Shown here: piece after piece, positions 40,247 to 49,628 of the stretch | Position numbering within the stretch: the stretch's first letter is position 1 | Layout of the letters: every line of letters starts with the position of its first letter | Position numbers and translations under genes: made by a program | The notes under the pieces: generated by a model | What the model saw: the letters and a program-made list of their open reading frames with translations, nothing else | Databases searched by the model: none | Told to the model about the DNA's origin: nothing | Assembly: GCF_050789285.1 (NCBI RefSeq) | Contig: NZ_JBOUVX010000002.1 | Coordinates: 372,001 to 436,000, forward strand | Origin: CAVPWP01 sp050789285 | Lineage (GTDB): Bacteria > Pseudomonadota > Alphaproteobacteria > Rhodobacterales > Rhodobacteraceae | DNA: 64,000 nucleotides | Reading direction: 5' to 3'

Positions 40247-41425
40247 CTAGGGCCTTTCGATCGCGATGGCCATGCCTTCGCCCCCGCCGATGCAGATCGC
40301 GGCGACGCCGCGCCGCAGCCCGTGACGTTCAAGCGCGTTGAGAAGGGTCACGATGATGCGCGCGCCCGAGGCGCCGATCGGGTGGCCAAGGGCGCAGGCG
40401 CCGCCGTGGACGTTCATCCGGTCGTGCGGCACGTCGAGTTCGCGCATGAACGCCATGGGGACGACGGCGAAGGCCTCGTTCACTTCCCACAGGTCGACGT
40501 CGGCGACGCGCCAGCCCAGGCGATCGAGCAGCGTCCGTGCGGCCGGGACCGGCGCGGTGGGAAAGAGCGCCGGCGCCTGGGCATGGCTGGCGTGGCCGAG
40601 AATCCGGGCGCGGGGCTGAAGGCCCTGTGCCTCGATCGCGGCTGTCGAAGCAAGGACGAGCGCCGCCGCGCCATCCGAGATCGACGAGGAATTGGCCGCG
40701 GTGACCGTTCCGCCTTCGCGGAAGACCGGCCTGAGGTCGGGGATCCGTTCGGGCCGCGCCTTGGCCGGCTGCTCGTCGGCCGAGACCGTCACCCCCGCCT
40801 TGCGTCCGCCCAACGCAACAGGGGCGATTTCGGCCGCGAAGGCGCCCGAGGCCTGTGCGTCGCGCGCGCGGCGAAGCGAGGCCAGCGCATAGTCGTCCTG
40901 GGCGGCGCGGGTGAACTGGAACGCCTCGGCGCAATCCTCGGCGAAGGTGCCCATGAGCCGGCCCTTGTCGTAGGCGTCTTCGAGCCCGTCGAGGAACATG
41001 TGGTCGATGGCCTGGGCATGGCCGAGGCGCGCGCCGCCACGCATCTTCGGCAGCAGGTAGGGCGCGCGGGTCATGCTTTCCATGCCGCCGGCGACCACGA
41101 TGCCGGCTTGCCCCAACGCGATCTGGTCGGCCGCCAGCGCCGCTGTCTTGAGCCCCGATCCGCACATCTTGTTGATGGTGGTGGCCGGCACCCCGTCGCC
41201 GAGGCCGGCCGCGAAACCGGCCTGCCGGGCCGGGGCCTGCCCCTGGCCGGCGGGCAGGACGCAGCCCATCAGAAGGTCCTCGACCAAAGCGGGGTCGACA
41301 CCCGCGTTCGCCAGCGCGGCCGAGATCGCCACGCCGCCGAGGGCCGCCGCCTCGAGATCGGCGAAGTCGCCCTGAAATCCGCCGATGGGTGTGCGCGCCG
41401 CCCCCGTGATCCAGACCCCCGTCAT
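40247..41425 (-). CDS. Acetyl-CoA C-acetyltransferase (thiolase)
   Basis: 392 residues, thiolase II length. Active-site C88 in NKMCGSGLKT, His in NVHGGACALGHPIGASGARI, and second Cys in CIGGGEGMA. Biosynthetic thiolases of this type join two acetyl-CoA, feeding polyhydroxybutyrate or the ethylmalonyl-CoA pathway in Rhodobacter; degradative use is also possible. No phaB or other partner lies next to it, so the pathway is open. The start at 41425 leaves a 92-bp gap to the divergent STAS gene. Confidence 0.92.
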   Translation of the reverse strand: MTGVWITGAARTPIGGFQGDFADLEAAALGGVAISAALANAGVDPALVEDLLMGCVLPAGQGQAPARQAGFAAGLGDGVPATTINKMCGSGLKTAALAADQIALGQAGIVVAGGMESMTRAPYLLPKMRGGARLGHAQAIDHMFLDGLEDAYDKGRLMGTFAEDCAEAFQFTRAAQDDYALASLRRARDAQASGAFAAEIAPVALGGRKAGVTVSADEQPAKARPERIPDLRPVFREGGTVTAANSSSISDGAAALVLASTAAIEAQGLQPRARILGHASHAQAPALFPTAPVPAARTLLDRLGWRVADVDLWEVNEAFAVVPMAFMRELDVPHDRMNVHGGACALGHPIGASGARIIVTLLNALERHGLRRGVAAICIGGGEGMAIAIERP

Positions 41426-41517
41426 GCGCTGTCCCTTCGATGCGATCGCCCCTGCTTACCGAATGCTAACGACTGGCGTCTAGCGTTGCCGCGATCGGAT
41501 CGGCGAAGGGACCGGAG

Positions 41518-41868
41518 ATGCAGTTGGATGCCATGCCGCGCGGGCGCGATCTTCTGGTGGCGGTGCGCGAAGACAGGATCGACGCCGCCGTCGCGGTGCA
41601 GTTCAAGGACGCGATGCGTCAGGTGACGGAGGGTGGCCCCGCACGGGTGGTGCTCGACCTGTCGCAGGTCGGCTTTCTCGACAGCAGCGGGCTGGGCGCC
41701 CTTGTCGCGGCCATGAAGGTGCTTGGTCCGTCCCGGCGGCTTGATCTGATGGCCCCGACGCCCGCGGTCCAGAAGGTCTTTCGCCTGACGCGCATGGATA
41801 CCGTCTTTGCGATCTTCCCTGACGAGGACAGCGCCTTCGGGATCGGGGACCTTGCCCATGCCGGATGA
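41518..41868 (+). CDS. STAS domain anti-sigma factor antagonist (SpoIIAA/RsbV-like)
   Basis: 116 residues. STAS fold with the phosphorylatable serine site in VGFLDSSGLGALVAAMKVLG. Proteins like this bind and release an RsbW-type kinase depending on phosphorylation. The next gene encodes such a kinase and overlaps it by 11 bp. GGAG precedes the ATG. No RsbU-type phosphatase and no sigma factor is adjacent. Confidence 0.9.
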   Translation: MQLDAMPRGRDLLVAVREDRIDAAVAVQFKDAMRQVTEGGPARVVLDLSQVGFLDSSGLGALVAAMKVLGPSRRLDLMAPTPAVQKVFRLTRMDTVFAIFPDEDSAFGIGDLAHAG

Positions 41869-42310
41869 TCGGCCGGTCTTCCGCCAGTCGATCGACGCCA
41901 CGCACGAAGAGGTGCGCAGCGCGCTTTCGGGCATGATCCGTGCGATGTCGCCGCTCGAGCTGTCGCAAGAGGAAAGCGGGTCGGTCGAACTTGTCGTGGC
42001 CGAGGCGCTGAACAACATCGTCGAACACGCCTACGTCGGGGTGAAGCCCGGGCGCATCGACATCTCGGTGGTCGCCGCGTGCGACGGGTTGCACTGCTGC
42101 CTGCGCGATTCGGGAAGCCCCATGCCGGATGGCCGGCCGCCGATCGGGGCCTATGCCGGCCCGGCCCCCGTGCTTGATGATCAGCCCGAGGGCGGATTCG
42201 GGTGGTTCCTGATCCGAAGCCTTGCACGCGAGCTCGACTATCGCCGGGCCGATGATCAGAACGTGCTAACCTTCCGGATCGCCGTCCGGGGGCACTCGGC
42301 AGCCGCGTGA
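41858..42310 (+). CDS. RsbW/SpoIIAB-like serine kinase anti-sigma factor
   Basis: 150 residues from the ATG at 41858. GHKL ATPase: N box VVAEALNNIVEHAY, G1 box LRDSGSPMP, G2 box EGGFGWFLIRSL. It probably phosphorylates the STAS protein and sequesters an unknown partner, a partner-switch pair. Two-gene operon, followed by a 13-bp inverted repeat that may end it. Confidence 0.9.
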   Translation: MPDDRPVFRQSIDATHEEVRSALSGMIRAMSPLELSQEESGSVELVVAEALNNIVEHAYVGVKPGRIDISVVAACDGLHCCLRDSGSPMPDGRPPIGAYAGPAPVLDDQPEGGFGWFLIRSLARELDYRRADDQNVLTFRIAVRGHSAAA

Positions 42311-42414
42311 TCCAGTGTGAGCCCTCCGCACCCACTGCCCCGAAAATGCCTTATTGCGACCCAACGTCGGCCTGAAAGGTCGGCGATCTTGATCGGGTAG
42401 CTGCAAACGGCTTC

Positions 42415-42466
42415 CCTCGGCGCCGCGTGTTAACAGCCCCCACCCAGTGCGCGGCGCCGAGGTTTA
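42415..42466 (+). terminator. Hairpin, probable terminator after the STAS/RsbW pair
   Basis: Perfect 13-bp inverted repeat CCTCGGCGCCGCG / CGCGGCGCCGAGG (42415-42427 and 42450-42462) with a 22-base loop, followed by TTTATCT. It lies about 105 bases after the RsbW stop. The T-run is short, so termination may be partial. The rest of the 260-base gap shows only the second hairpin at 42540. Confidence 0.55.
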
Positions 42467-42539
42467 TCTCCCCGAGGAAAAGACAGGTCACGCCGGCACG
42501 TTGCGTTCGTCGATTGGCAACGGCGCGCCCCGGCGATAG

Positions 42540-42559
42540 CTTTCGTCGCAAGACGAAAG
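42540..42559 (+). promoter_or_regulatory. Hairpin over the gamma-glutamyltransferase ribosome binding site
   Basis: CTTTCGTC-GCAA-GACGAAAG: perfect 8-bp stem closed by a GNRA tetraloop. Its 3' arm supplies the AAAG of the AAAGGG ribosome site, 10 bases before the ATG at 42571. It may limit translation unless opened (inference). Confidence 0.5.
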
Positions 42560-42570
42560 GGATCCCTGTC

Positions 42571-44151
42571 ATGCGCGATTTCCACCTGCCCGGCCGATCG
42601 CCGGTTCTTGCCACTAACGCAATGGCGGCGACGTCCCACCCCCTGGCCACGCTGGTCGCGGTCGAGACGCTAAAGGCCGGTGGCAACGCCATGGACGCGG
42701 CCATTGCGGCGGCACTTCTTCAGGGCATCGCCGAGCCGCAGATGACCGGAATCGGCGGCGATTGCTTCGTTCTGTTCACCCCGCCGGGGGAAGAGCGCGT
42801 GCTGGCCATGAATGGCTCGGGCCGCGCGCCGGCTGCGCTGAACGCCGAGGCGATTCGGGCCGCCGGCCATTCCCGGATGCCCGAGGGCGGGGCAGTGCCC
42901 GTCACCATTCCCGGCGCCATCGACGCGTTCTGTCGCCTTCTTGACGACTGGGGCCGGCTTGGTCGGGACCGCGTCTTCGCCCCCGTCATCCGGTATGCCG
43001 AAGACGGGATCCCCATCGCCCCGCGCGTGGCCTTCGATCTGGCCGAAGACAGCGAGGTCCTTGTCGGACGTGCCCGCGACCTGTTCCTGAACGCCGGCCG
43101 CCCCTTCGCCGTGGGCGAGGTCTTTCGCGCCCCCGGCCAAGCCGAGGTCCTGCGGCGCGTGGCAGCGCACGGCGCGCCTGCCTTCTACGAGGGCGAGGTG
43201 GCCGACGACATGGTCGCGAGCCTGCGCGCCCACGGCGGCGTCCACACCGCCGAGGATTTCGCGGCGACGGCCTGCGACTATACCGAACCGGTCAGCGGCG
43301 ACTATCGTGGGGTCGATCTGGTCGAACATCCACCGAACGGGCAGGGCGCGACGGCGATCCTGATGGCGAAGATCCTCTCGCATTTCGACCTGGCCGCGAT
43401 GGACCCGTTCGGGCCCGCGCGCGCCCATCTCGAGGCCGAGGCCGCGAAACTGGCCTATGACGCCCGCAACCGCTTCATCGCCGACCCGGACCATACGACG
43501 CGGCTTGCCCACATGCTTGCGCCGGAAACCGCCGCGCGGCTAGCCGGGCTGATCAGCCCGACCCGCGTCATCGCCGACCCAAGAGCGGTGACCGAGACGG
43601 TGCACAAGGACACGATCTATCTGACGGTGGTCGATGCCGACGGGATGAAGGTGTCGCTGATCTACTCGATCTATTCGGGCTTCGGCTCGGGCGTGGCGTC
43701 CAAGAAGTTCGGCATCCTGTTCCAGAACCGTGGCGCGGGCTTCACGCTGGAACCGGGCCATCCCAACGAGGCCGGCGGCGGCAAGCGACCGATGCACACG
43801 ATCATACCCGCCATGCTGCGGGAAGGCGGGCGGGTGACCCTGCCCTTCGGCGTGATGGGCGGCGGCTATCAGCCCAACGGCCACGCGCGGGTGCTTACGA
43901 ACCTCGTCGATTACGGGCTTGACCTCCAGACGGCGATCGACGCGCCGCGCAGCTTCTGGAGTGACGGGCAGCTTGCGCTTGAACGCGGCTACCGACCCGA
44001 AGTGCGTCAGGCGCTGTCCGACCTTGGACACAAGGTCGTCACGCCCGAGACGCCCATCGGCGGCGCGCAGGCGATCCGGATCGACCATGACAGGGGTGTG
44101 CTTGAAGGGGCGTCGGACCCGCGCAAGGACGGGCTGGCGCTGGGCTACTAG
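42571..44151 (+). CDS. Gamma-glutamyltransferase family protein
   Basis: 526 residues from the ATG at 42571. An in-frame extension upstream reads through the hairpins and is not coding-like. Ntn-hydrolase: GGNAMDAAIAAALLQGIAEPQMTGIGGDCF at the N-terminus, cleavage site with the catalytic Thr in HKDTIYLTVVDADG, and late GGYQPNGHARVLTN, DAPR. Processed into two chains. There is no obvious signal peptide, so it may act in the cytoplasm on gamma-glutamyl compounds, unlike the periplasmic glutathione enzyme of E. coli. The substrate is unknown. Confidence 0.9.
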   Translation: MRDFHLPGRSPVLATNAMAATSHPLATLVAVETLKAGGNAMDAAIAAALLQGIAEPQMTGIGGDCFVLFTPPGEERVLAMNGSGRAPAALNAEAIRAAGHSRMPEGGAVPVTIPGAIDAFCRLLDDWGRLGRDRVFAPVIRYAEDGIPIAPRVAFDLAEDSEVLVGRARDLFLNAGRPFAVGEVFRAPGQAEVLRRVAAHGAPAFYEGEVADDMVASLRAHGGVHTAEDFAATACDYTEPVSGDYRGVDLVEHPPNGQGATAILMAKILSHFDLAAMDPFGPARAHLEAEAAKLAYDARNRFIADPDHTTRLAHMLAPETAARLAGLISPTRVIADPRAVTETVHKDTIYLTVVDADGMKVSLIYSIYSGFGSGVASKKFGILFQNRGAGFTLEPGHPNEAGGGKRPMHTIIPAMLREGGRVTLPFGVMGGGYQPNGHARVLTNLVDYGLDLQTAIDAPRSFWSDGQLALERGYRPEVRQALSDLGHKVVTPETPIGGAQAIRIDHDRGVLEGASDPRKDGLALGY

Positions 44152-44160
44152 GGCGCGGCG

Positions 44161-44487
44161 TCAGTTCAACTGGACCGACAGCGGATAGTGGCCATCCTGG
44201 AAATCGCCGAAGAGGTCGGGCAGGTCGGGATGATCGACCGGCTCGCCGGAATAGTCGGCGACAAGGTTCTGTTCCGAGACGTAGGCGACGTAGTAGCTTT
44301 GATCGTTCTCGGCCAGAAGATGGTAGAACGGCTGGTCTTTCGCGGGGCGGCTTTCCTCGGGAATTGCGTCGTACCACTCTTCGGTATTCGAGAAGATTGC
44401 GTCGACGTCGAAGACGACCCCCCGGAAGGGATGCTTCCGGTGACGGACCACCTGGCCCAATGAATACTTCGCACGCGTCTTCAGCAT
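44161..44487 (-). CDS. hspQ: Heat shock protein HspQ
   Basis: 108 residues, family length. Signature: AKYSLGQVVRHRKHPFRGVVFDVDAIFSN, PFYHLLAENDQSYYVAYVSEQNL and VADYSGEPVDHPDLPDLF. In enteric bacteria HspQ binds hemimethylated DNA and modulates Lon protease. Single gene, ending 9 bp from the convergent gamma-glutamyltransferase. Upstream 44488-44569 is the divergent promoter gap with the AEC transporter. Confidence 0.95.
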   Translation of the reverse strand: MLKTRAKYSLGQVVRHRKHPFRGVVFDVDAIFSNTEEWYDAIPEESRPAKDQPFYHLLAENDQSYYVAYVSEQNLVADYSGEPVDHPDLPDLFGDFQDGHYPLSVQLN

Positions 44488-44569
44488 GGCATTACCCCCG
44501 TAGTGTCGTTAGTAGTCCCGCGACCGGGTTCATGTCCATGCGCGGGCCCGAATTTCCGGGAAACAGACT

Positions 44570-45454
44570 GTGAACCTTGGCCTTACAGTTCTTGAAGTCG
44601 TGGCGCCGGTCTTCCTTCTGGCCGGCATCGGCTTCGTCTGGGTGCGCCTCGGATTCGAGTATCGAATCCGATTCGTGACCCAGCTGTCGATGACCCTGGG
44701 CGTGCCCGCTCTGATCTTTACCGCGCTGATGACCACCGAAATCGCGCCCTCGGCCTTGTCGGCGGTGTCGCTGGCGGCGCTTCTTTCCTATGCGGCGATC
44801 ACGCTGGCGATGTGGGTCGTCGTCCGCCTCTGGCGGCTCGAGGTGCGAACCTATCTCGCGCCGCTCGTTTATGGGAACACCGGAAACGTGGGGCTGCCGC
44901 TTGCGCTGTTCGCCTTTGGCGACCAGGGGCTTGGCTTCGCCGTCGTCATCTTCGCGATCATGGCGGTCTATTCCTTCACCTTCGGCATCTGGCTTGTCGC
45001 GGGCGGCGGATCGCCCCTGAAGGTGGTGCGCGAACCGATGGTGGCGGCCACGCTTCTGGGGCTTCTCTTCCTTTGGCAGGGATGGACGACGCCCACGTTC
45101 CTGACCAACACGCTGTCGCTGATCGGCCAGTTGGCGATCCCGCTTATGCTGATCACCCTTGGTGTCGCCGTGGCGCGGTTGGCGCCGACCCGGCTTGGGC
45201 CTGCGGCCGCGCTTTCGCTTCTCAAGGCGGGCGTCTGCATCGGGATCGGCTGGGTCATCGGACGCTGGTTCGACCTTGACCCGGTCCCTTTCGCTGTCCT
45301 CATGATGCAGCTTGCGACGCCGGTCGCCGTCACCTCGTACCTGATCGCCGAGAAGTACGGCGCCGATGCCGATGCGGTGGCCGGGCTTGTTGTCGTCTCG
45401 ACCCTGCTGTCGGTCGCGGTTCTGCCGGGGCTCATCGCATTCGTGATCGCCTAG
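44570..45454 (+). CDS. AEC family transporter (auxin efflux carrier fold)
   Basis: 294 residues from a GTG at 44570; about ten membrane helices in two five-helix repeats. Family marks: VYGNTGNVGLPLALFAFG in helix 4 and a second half beginning LIGQLAIPLMLITLGVAVA, ending MQLATPVAVTSYLIAEKYGAD. Members export small organic acids such as malate. The substrate cannot be told. No ribosome site is obvious before the GTG, and GGGAAACA is the nearest purine stretch. Confidence 0.9.
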   Translation: MNLGLTVLEVVAPVFLLAGIGFVWVRLGFEYRIRFVTQLSMTLGVPALIFTALMTTEIAPSALSAVSLAALLSYAAITLAMWVVVRLWRLEVRTYLAPLVYGNTGNVGLPLALFAFGDQGLGFAVVIFAIMAVYSFTFGIWLVAGGGSPLKVVREPMVAATLLGLLFLWQGWTTPTFLTNTLSLIGQLAIPLMLITLGVAVARLAPTRLGPAAALSLLKAGVCIGIGWVIGRWFDLDPVPFAVLMMQLATPVAVTSYLIAEKYGADADAVAGLVVVSTLLSVAVLPGLIAFVIA

Positions 45455-45533
45455 CGACGCTTTTGCCCGTTTTCCCCGCGCCTCAGTTGCGCTAGAGTGC
45501 CTCCAAGAAAAAGAATGTTCGAGCGAGAGGCAG

Positions 45534-46118
45534 ATGAGCAGACCCCTGCGCGCTCTTATCCTTGTGCTGTTCGTGTCGGCTTGCGGCGCGCGATATGACT
45601 CGCCCCCGCGCAACCTCGACGACGCCTGCAGCATCGTGAGCCAGCGCCCGACCTACCTGCGCGACATGCAGCGGACCGAGCGCCGCTGGGGCGTGCCCGT
45701 TTCCGTGCAGATGGCTACCATCCACCAGGAAAGCAAGTTCGACGCCGATGCCCGGACGCCGTTCCGCTATGCCATGGGCATCATCCCGATGGGCCGCCAG
45801 TCGTCGGCCTTCGGCTATAGCCAGGCGCTGGACGGAACCTGGGAGGAATACCTGGCCGAATCCGGGAACCGCCGCGCCAAGCGCGACAACTTCCGCGACG
45901 CGACGGACTTCATGGGCTGGTACATGCACAAGACGAACGAGAGCCTGGGCATCTCGAAGGCCGACGCGCGCAACCAGTACCTGGCCTATCACGAAGGGCG
46001 TTCGGGTTATGCGCGCGGCAGCTACAACGCGAAGCCCTGGCTTCTGAGGGTGTCCGACAGCGTCGCCTCGCGGGCGCAGATGTACGACGCGCAGCTTCGG
46101 GCCTGCGGCAAGATCTAG
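45534..46118 (+). CDS. Lytic transglycosylase (SLT domain) lipoprotein
   Basis: 194 residues with AGAGGCAG before the ATG. Lipobox LVLFVSAC (Cys at residue 17) marks it as a lipoprotein. SLT domain: catalytic Glu in MATIHQESKFDADA, then SSAFGYSQALDGTWEEY and the Y in YLAYHEGRSGYARGSY, typical of the EmtA-like/Slt35 minor group. It should cut peptidoglycan glycan strands in the periplasm. Confidence 0.9.
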   Translation: MSRPLRALILVLFVSACGARYDSPPRNLDDACSIVSQRPTYLRDMQRTERRWGVPVSVQMATIHQESKFDADARTPFRYAMGIIPMGRQSSAFGYSQALDGTWEEYLAESGNRRAKRDNFRDATDFMGWYMHKTNESLGISKADARNQYLAYHEGRSGYARGSYNAKPWLLRVSDSVASRAQMYDAQLRACGKI

Positions 46119-46123
46119 CGCGG

Positions 46124-46735
46124 TCAGCGACTCCGCCGCTGCGTCTCGAGCGTGATGTTGAACAGCGAGGCGGCAAGATCGCCGCCAGCCTTCATGTCGC
46201 GCAGGATGATCGTGGTGCGCGCGCCCGACCCGTCGACCACGACCCATTGGCGCAGCTCGACCGGGTTGTCGGTGAAGTTCAGCTCGATCCGGCCATATTC
46301 GGGATGCTCGGGGTCCTGCGCCACGACCGTGGTCGCGGTGCCGTCGTAGGTATGGCCCACGACCATGTTCCGCCGCGCCAGATCGACGTTCTGTTCAAGG
46401 ATGATCGACAGCGGCGTGCGGGCAAGCGGGTATTGCTCGGGCCGGCCAAGGTTCGACTTCGCGTCGAAGATCGCGACCTGCCCGCCGCCCGCCATGACCA
46501 GCGCCGCTTCCGGCGGATCGTATTCGAAGCGCGCGCGCCCGGGCCGCCTGATGAAGACGCGCCCGGTCGAGATCGTCCCGTCGGGGTTGATCTGGGTGAA
46601 GCCGGCCTCGACGGTCTGAAGGCCGTTCAGATAGGCCGAGATGCGGTTCAGCGGAATTTGCGCCGCCTGCGCCGGAAGGGCGGCCGCCGTCAGGGCAAGG
46701 GCCGTGCCGGTCATGAGAAACGTGCGTCGGTTCAT
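46124..46735 (-). CDS. lolA: LolA-like outer membrane lipoprotein carrier protein
   Basis: 203 residues from MNRRTFLMTG at 46735. Signal peptide with twin-Arg-like NRRTF start, cleaved near AQAA. LolA fold: LNGLQTVEAGFTQINPDGTISTGRVFIRRPGRARFEYDPP and the late SLFNITLETQRR. LolA ferries lipoproteins from the inner to the outer membrane. It directly follows ftsK, as in many alphaproteobacteria. Convergent with the SLT gene, 5 bp apart. Confidence 0.88.
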   Translation of the reverse strand: MNRRTFLMTGTALALTAAALPAQAAQIPLNRISAYLNGLQTVEAGFTQINPDGTISTGRVFIRRPGRARFEYDPPEAALVMAGGGQVAIFDAKSNLGRPEQYPLARTPLSIILEQNVDLARRNMVVGHTYDGTATTVVAQDPEHPEYGRIELNFTDNPVELRQWVVVDGSGARTTIILRDMKAGGDLAASLFNITLETQRRSR

Positions 46736-46821
46736 TGTCTGCCTCTCTGGTGCACTCCGATATAGAGCCAGATCGGCGCGGCTGCCATTGCCATGCAATA
46801 ACAGCCGCGTGTCATCGCCCG

Positions 46822-49626
46822 TCAGCCCTGTTCGGGCACCAGGATCTCGCGCTTGCCGACGTGGTTGGCGCGGCTGACGACGCCTTCCTCTTCCATCTGC
46901 TCGACCAGGCGTGCGGCCTTGTTATAGCCGATGGCCAGCTTGCGCTGGATATACGAGGTCGAGCACTTGCGGTCCTTGATGACGATGGCCACCGCCTGAT
47001 CGTACAGCGCATCGTCGCCGTCGGAGGCGCCGCCCAGACCAAGGACAAGGTCGATGTCGCTTTCGCGGTCGTCGTCGGGTCCTTCCAGAACGCTGGTCAC
47101 ATATTCCGGCGCGCCGTAGGATTTCAGGTGGTTCACGATCTCCTCGACTTCTTCGTCGCTGACGAAGGGGCCGTGGACGCGGGTTATCCGGCTGCCGCCA
47201 GCCATGAAAAGCATGTCGCCCATGCCCAGAAGTTGCTCGGCGCCCTGTTCGCCAAGGATCGTTCGGCTATCGATCTTCGATGTCACCTGAAACGAGATCC
47301 GGGTGGGGAAGTTCGCCTTGATCGTGCCCGTAATGACGTCGACCGAGGGGCGCTGCGTCGCCATGATCAGGTGGATCCCCGAAGCCCGCGCCATCTGCGC
47401 CAGGCGCTGGATGCAGGCCTCGATCTCCTTGCCGGCGACCATCATCAGGTCGGCCATCTCGTCGACGATGACGACGATGTAGGGCAGGAGCTCGGGCGCG
47501 AATTCCTCGGTCTCGAACACCGGTTCGCCGGTCTCGTCGTCGAAGCCGGTCTGGACCGTCCGCTTGAACAGTTCGCCCTTCTCGAGCGCCTCGCGCACAC
47601 GGCCATTGTAGCCTTCGATGTTGCGCACGCCCATCTTCGACATCTTGCGATAGCGGTCTTCCATCTCGCCCACGACCCATTTCAGGGCGACGACCGCCTT
47701 CTTGGGGTCCGTGACGACGGGCGACAGAAGATGCGGGATGCCGTCATAGACGCTGAGTTCCAGCATCTTGGGGTCGATCATGATCAGCCGGCATTCCTCG
47801 GGCGTGAGCTTGTAGAGAAGGCTCAGGATCATCGTGTTGATCGCAACCGACTTGCCCGAGCCGGTGGTCCCGGCGATCAGCAGGTGGGGCATCTTCGCCA
47901 GGTTCGCGACCACCGGATCGCCCGAGATGTCCTTGCCCAGGGCAAGCGGCAGGCGGTGGTTGGCGTCGCCATAGTCGCGGGCCGACAGAATTTCGCGCAG
48001 GACGACCTTCTCGCGCTTTTCGTTCGGAAGCTCGATCCCGATCACGGACCGGCCCGGCACGGTCGAGACACGGGCCGACAGCGCCGACATCGACCGCGCG
48101 ATGTCGTCGGCAAGGCCGATCACGCGGCTGGCCTTGAGGCCGGGCGCGGGTTCAAGTTCGTACATGGTGACGACCGGGCCGGGACGGACGCTTACGATCT
48201 CGCCCTTCACGCCGTAGTCGTCGAGGACGTTCTCGAGCATGCGCGCGTTCTCTTCCAGCGCTTCGTCGGACAGCTGGTGGCGCTCGATCCGGTCGGGGCT
48301 TGCCAGCAGGCTGAGCGGCGGCGTCTCGTAGGCCGGCGCCTTGTCGTCAAAGCGCAGAGCGGGCTGCGCCTCGGCCCGCGCCTGGCGCGAGGGTTGCAGG
48401 GGCTTGCGCGCGGCGTGCTGCACGACGCTGCCTTCCGTGGGGATCAGCCGACCGGTCTCGAACATCGGCATCGCGCCGGGGCGGATCGGCTCGGGTTCGA
48501 CAAGTTCGGGTTCGGGCAGTTCCACGTCGGCGAAAAGCGCCTCGTCGTCCGCGGCGAAGGGCGGCGTCGCAAGGGTCCGCGCGGTGTCGAGGATCATGGG
48601 CTTCGGCCCCCGGGGGTGGCGGGCGGCCGTCACCGGCGGTTCCGCGCGACCCACCGTGGCAACGGGTTCGCGGCTGCGATTACGGATGATGTCGGCGATA
48701 CGCGCCTTGATCCGGTCGTCCTCGCCGGCGGCGTCCTCGCCCGCGCCGACGGGGGCGGCGGCGGCCTCGGCCTTGCGGGCGATCAGCGGCGACATGCGGG
48801 CCAGAAGGCCGGGTTTTGCCGGCGCGGTTTCGGCGGTGCCGGCCACCGGCGGCTCGCGCCGCAGGCGCAGGCCCTTGGGGGCGGCGAAGGGCGCGGCCTC
48901 GAAGGCCTGTTCCTCGGCCCGCGCGGCCCGTTCGGCGCGGCGTGCCCGGGCGTTGCCCGCCGAGGTCATCCCGGCTCGGATCGCCCAGACGACAAGCGCC
49001 ACGAGACGGTCGTAAAGCATCACCGTCCCGCGCAGCAGGAACAGTCCGAAGCCGCGCATTTCGGCCATTGTCGCGCCCAGGACGAACAGAAGCATCGCCA
49101 TCGCGCCGAAGAACATGAAGAACGACAGCACCTTCAGCCCCAGCGTCGCCTGCACCGGCACCACGCCCAGGATCGCCCCCAGCACCGTGTCACCGAAAAG
49201 CCCGCCAAGACCGAAGGAATGGCCCCAGTCGGCGCCGGGCACATGGGTCGAGGCATAGACCGACGCCAAAGCCACGGCGATTGGCGCGAAGATGATGCGC
49301 GACAGAAGCCGGTCTTCGCCGACATGTGCCAGAAGCCGCGCGCCCCACAGCGTGAAGATCGCGGCGATGGTCCAGCTTGCGTAGCCCACGATGACGAAAA
49401 GCGGCGAGGCGATCGACGCCCCGAACCGGCCCAGCAGGTTGCGCGCGGGTTCGTCGGTGGCCGACAGCCAGCTGGGATCGGTGGGCGAATACGAGGCAAC
49501 CACCATCGCCGTCGCGATCCCGAGGCAGAGAAGCGCAAGCCCCAGAAGTTCGGTCGCGCGCCGCTCGAGGACGGCCTGCGTGTCGCGATCGAAAAGCGGG
49601 TCTCTCTGCCGTGCCTGATACGCCAT
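46822..49626 (-). CDS. ftsK: DNA translocase FtsK
   Basis: 934 residues from the ATG at 49626, 3 bp after the aminotransferase stop; in-frame sequence further up is shadow. Four to five N-terminal membrane helices (to about residue 200), a Pro/Ala/Glu-rich linker (about 220-450), the RecA-like motor with Walker A AGTTGSGKS and Walker B YIVVIVDEMADLMM, and a C-terminal winged-helix gamma domain (RKLAIGYNKAARLVEQMEEEG) that reads KOPS sites. It segregates chromosome ends at division and activates XerCD. Confidence 0.97.
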   Translation of the reverse strand: MAYQARQRDPLFDRDTQAVLERRATELLGLALLCLGIATAMVVASYSPTDPSWLSATDEPARNLLGRFGASIASPLFVIVGYASWTIAAIFTLWGARLLAHVGEDRLLSRIIFAPIAVALASVYASTHVPGADWGHSFGLGGLFGDTVLGAILGVVPVQATLGLKVLSFFMFFGAMAMLLFVLGATMAEMRGFGLFLLRGTVMLYDRLVALVVWAIRAGMTSAGNARARRAERAARAEEQAFEAAPFAAPKGLRLRREPPVAGTAETAPAKPGLLARMSPLIARKAEAAAAPVGAGEDAAGEDDRIKARIADIIRNRSREPVATVGRAEPPVTAARHPRGPKPMILDTARTLATPPFAADDEALFADVELPEPELVEPEPIRPGAMPMFETGRLIPTEGSVVQHAARKPLQPSRQARAEAQPALRFDDKAPAYETPPLSLLASPDRIERHQLSDEALEENARMLENVLDDYGVKGEIVSVRPGPVVTMYELEPAPGLKASRVIGLADDIARSMSALSARVSTVPGRSVIGIELPNEKREKVVLREILSARDYGDANHRLPLALGKDISGDPVVANLAKMPHLLIAGTTGSGKSVAINTMILSLLYKLTPEECRLIMIDPKMLELSVYDGIPHLLSPVVTDPKKAVVALKWVVGEMEDRYRKMSKMGVRNIEGYNGRVREALEKGELFKRTVQTGFDDETGEPVFETEEFAPELLPYIVVIVDEMADLMMVAGKEIEACIQRLAQMARASGIHLIMATQRPSVDVITGTIKANFPTRISFQVTSKIDSRTILGEQGAEQLLGMGDMLFMAGGSRITRVHGPFVSDEEVEEIVNHLKSYGAPEYVTSVLEGPDDDRESDIDLVLGLGGASDGDDALYDQAVAIVIKDRKCSTSYIQRKLAIGYNKAARLVEQMEEEGVVSRANHVGKREILVPEQG

Positions 49627-49628
49627 GT

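Noticed and set aside
42427..42570. N-terminal extension of the gamma-glutamyltransferase
   Set aside because: It reads through two hairpins and is Arg/Pro-rich. The ATG at 42571 has a ribosome site and the family start.
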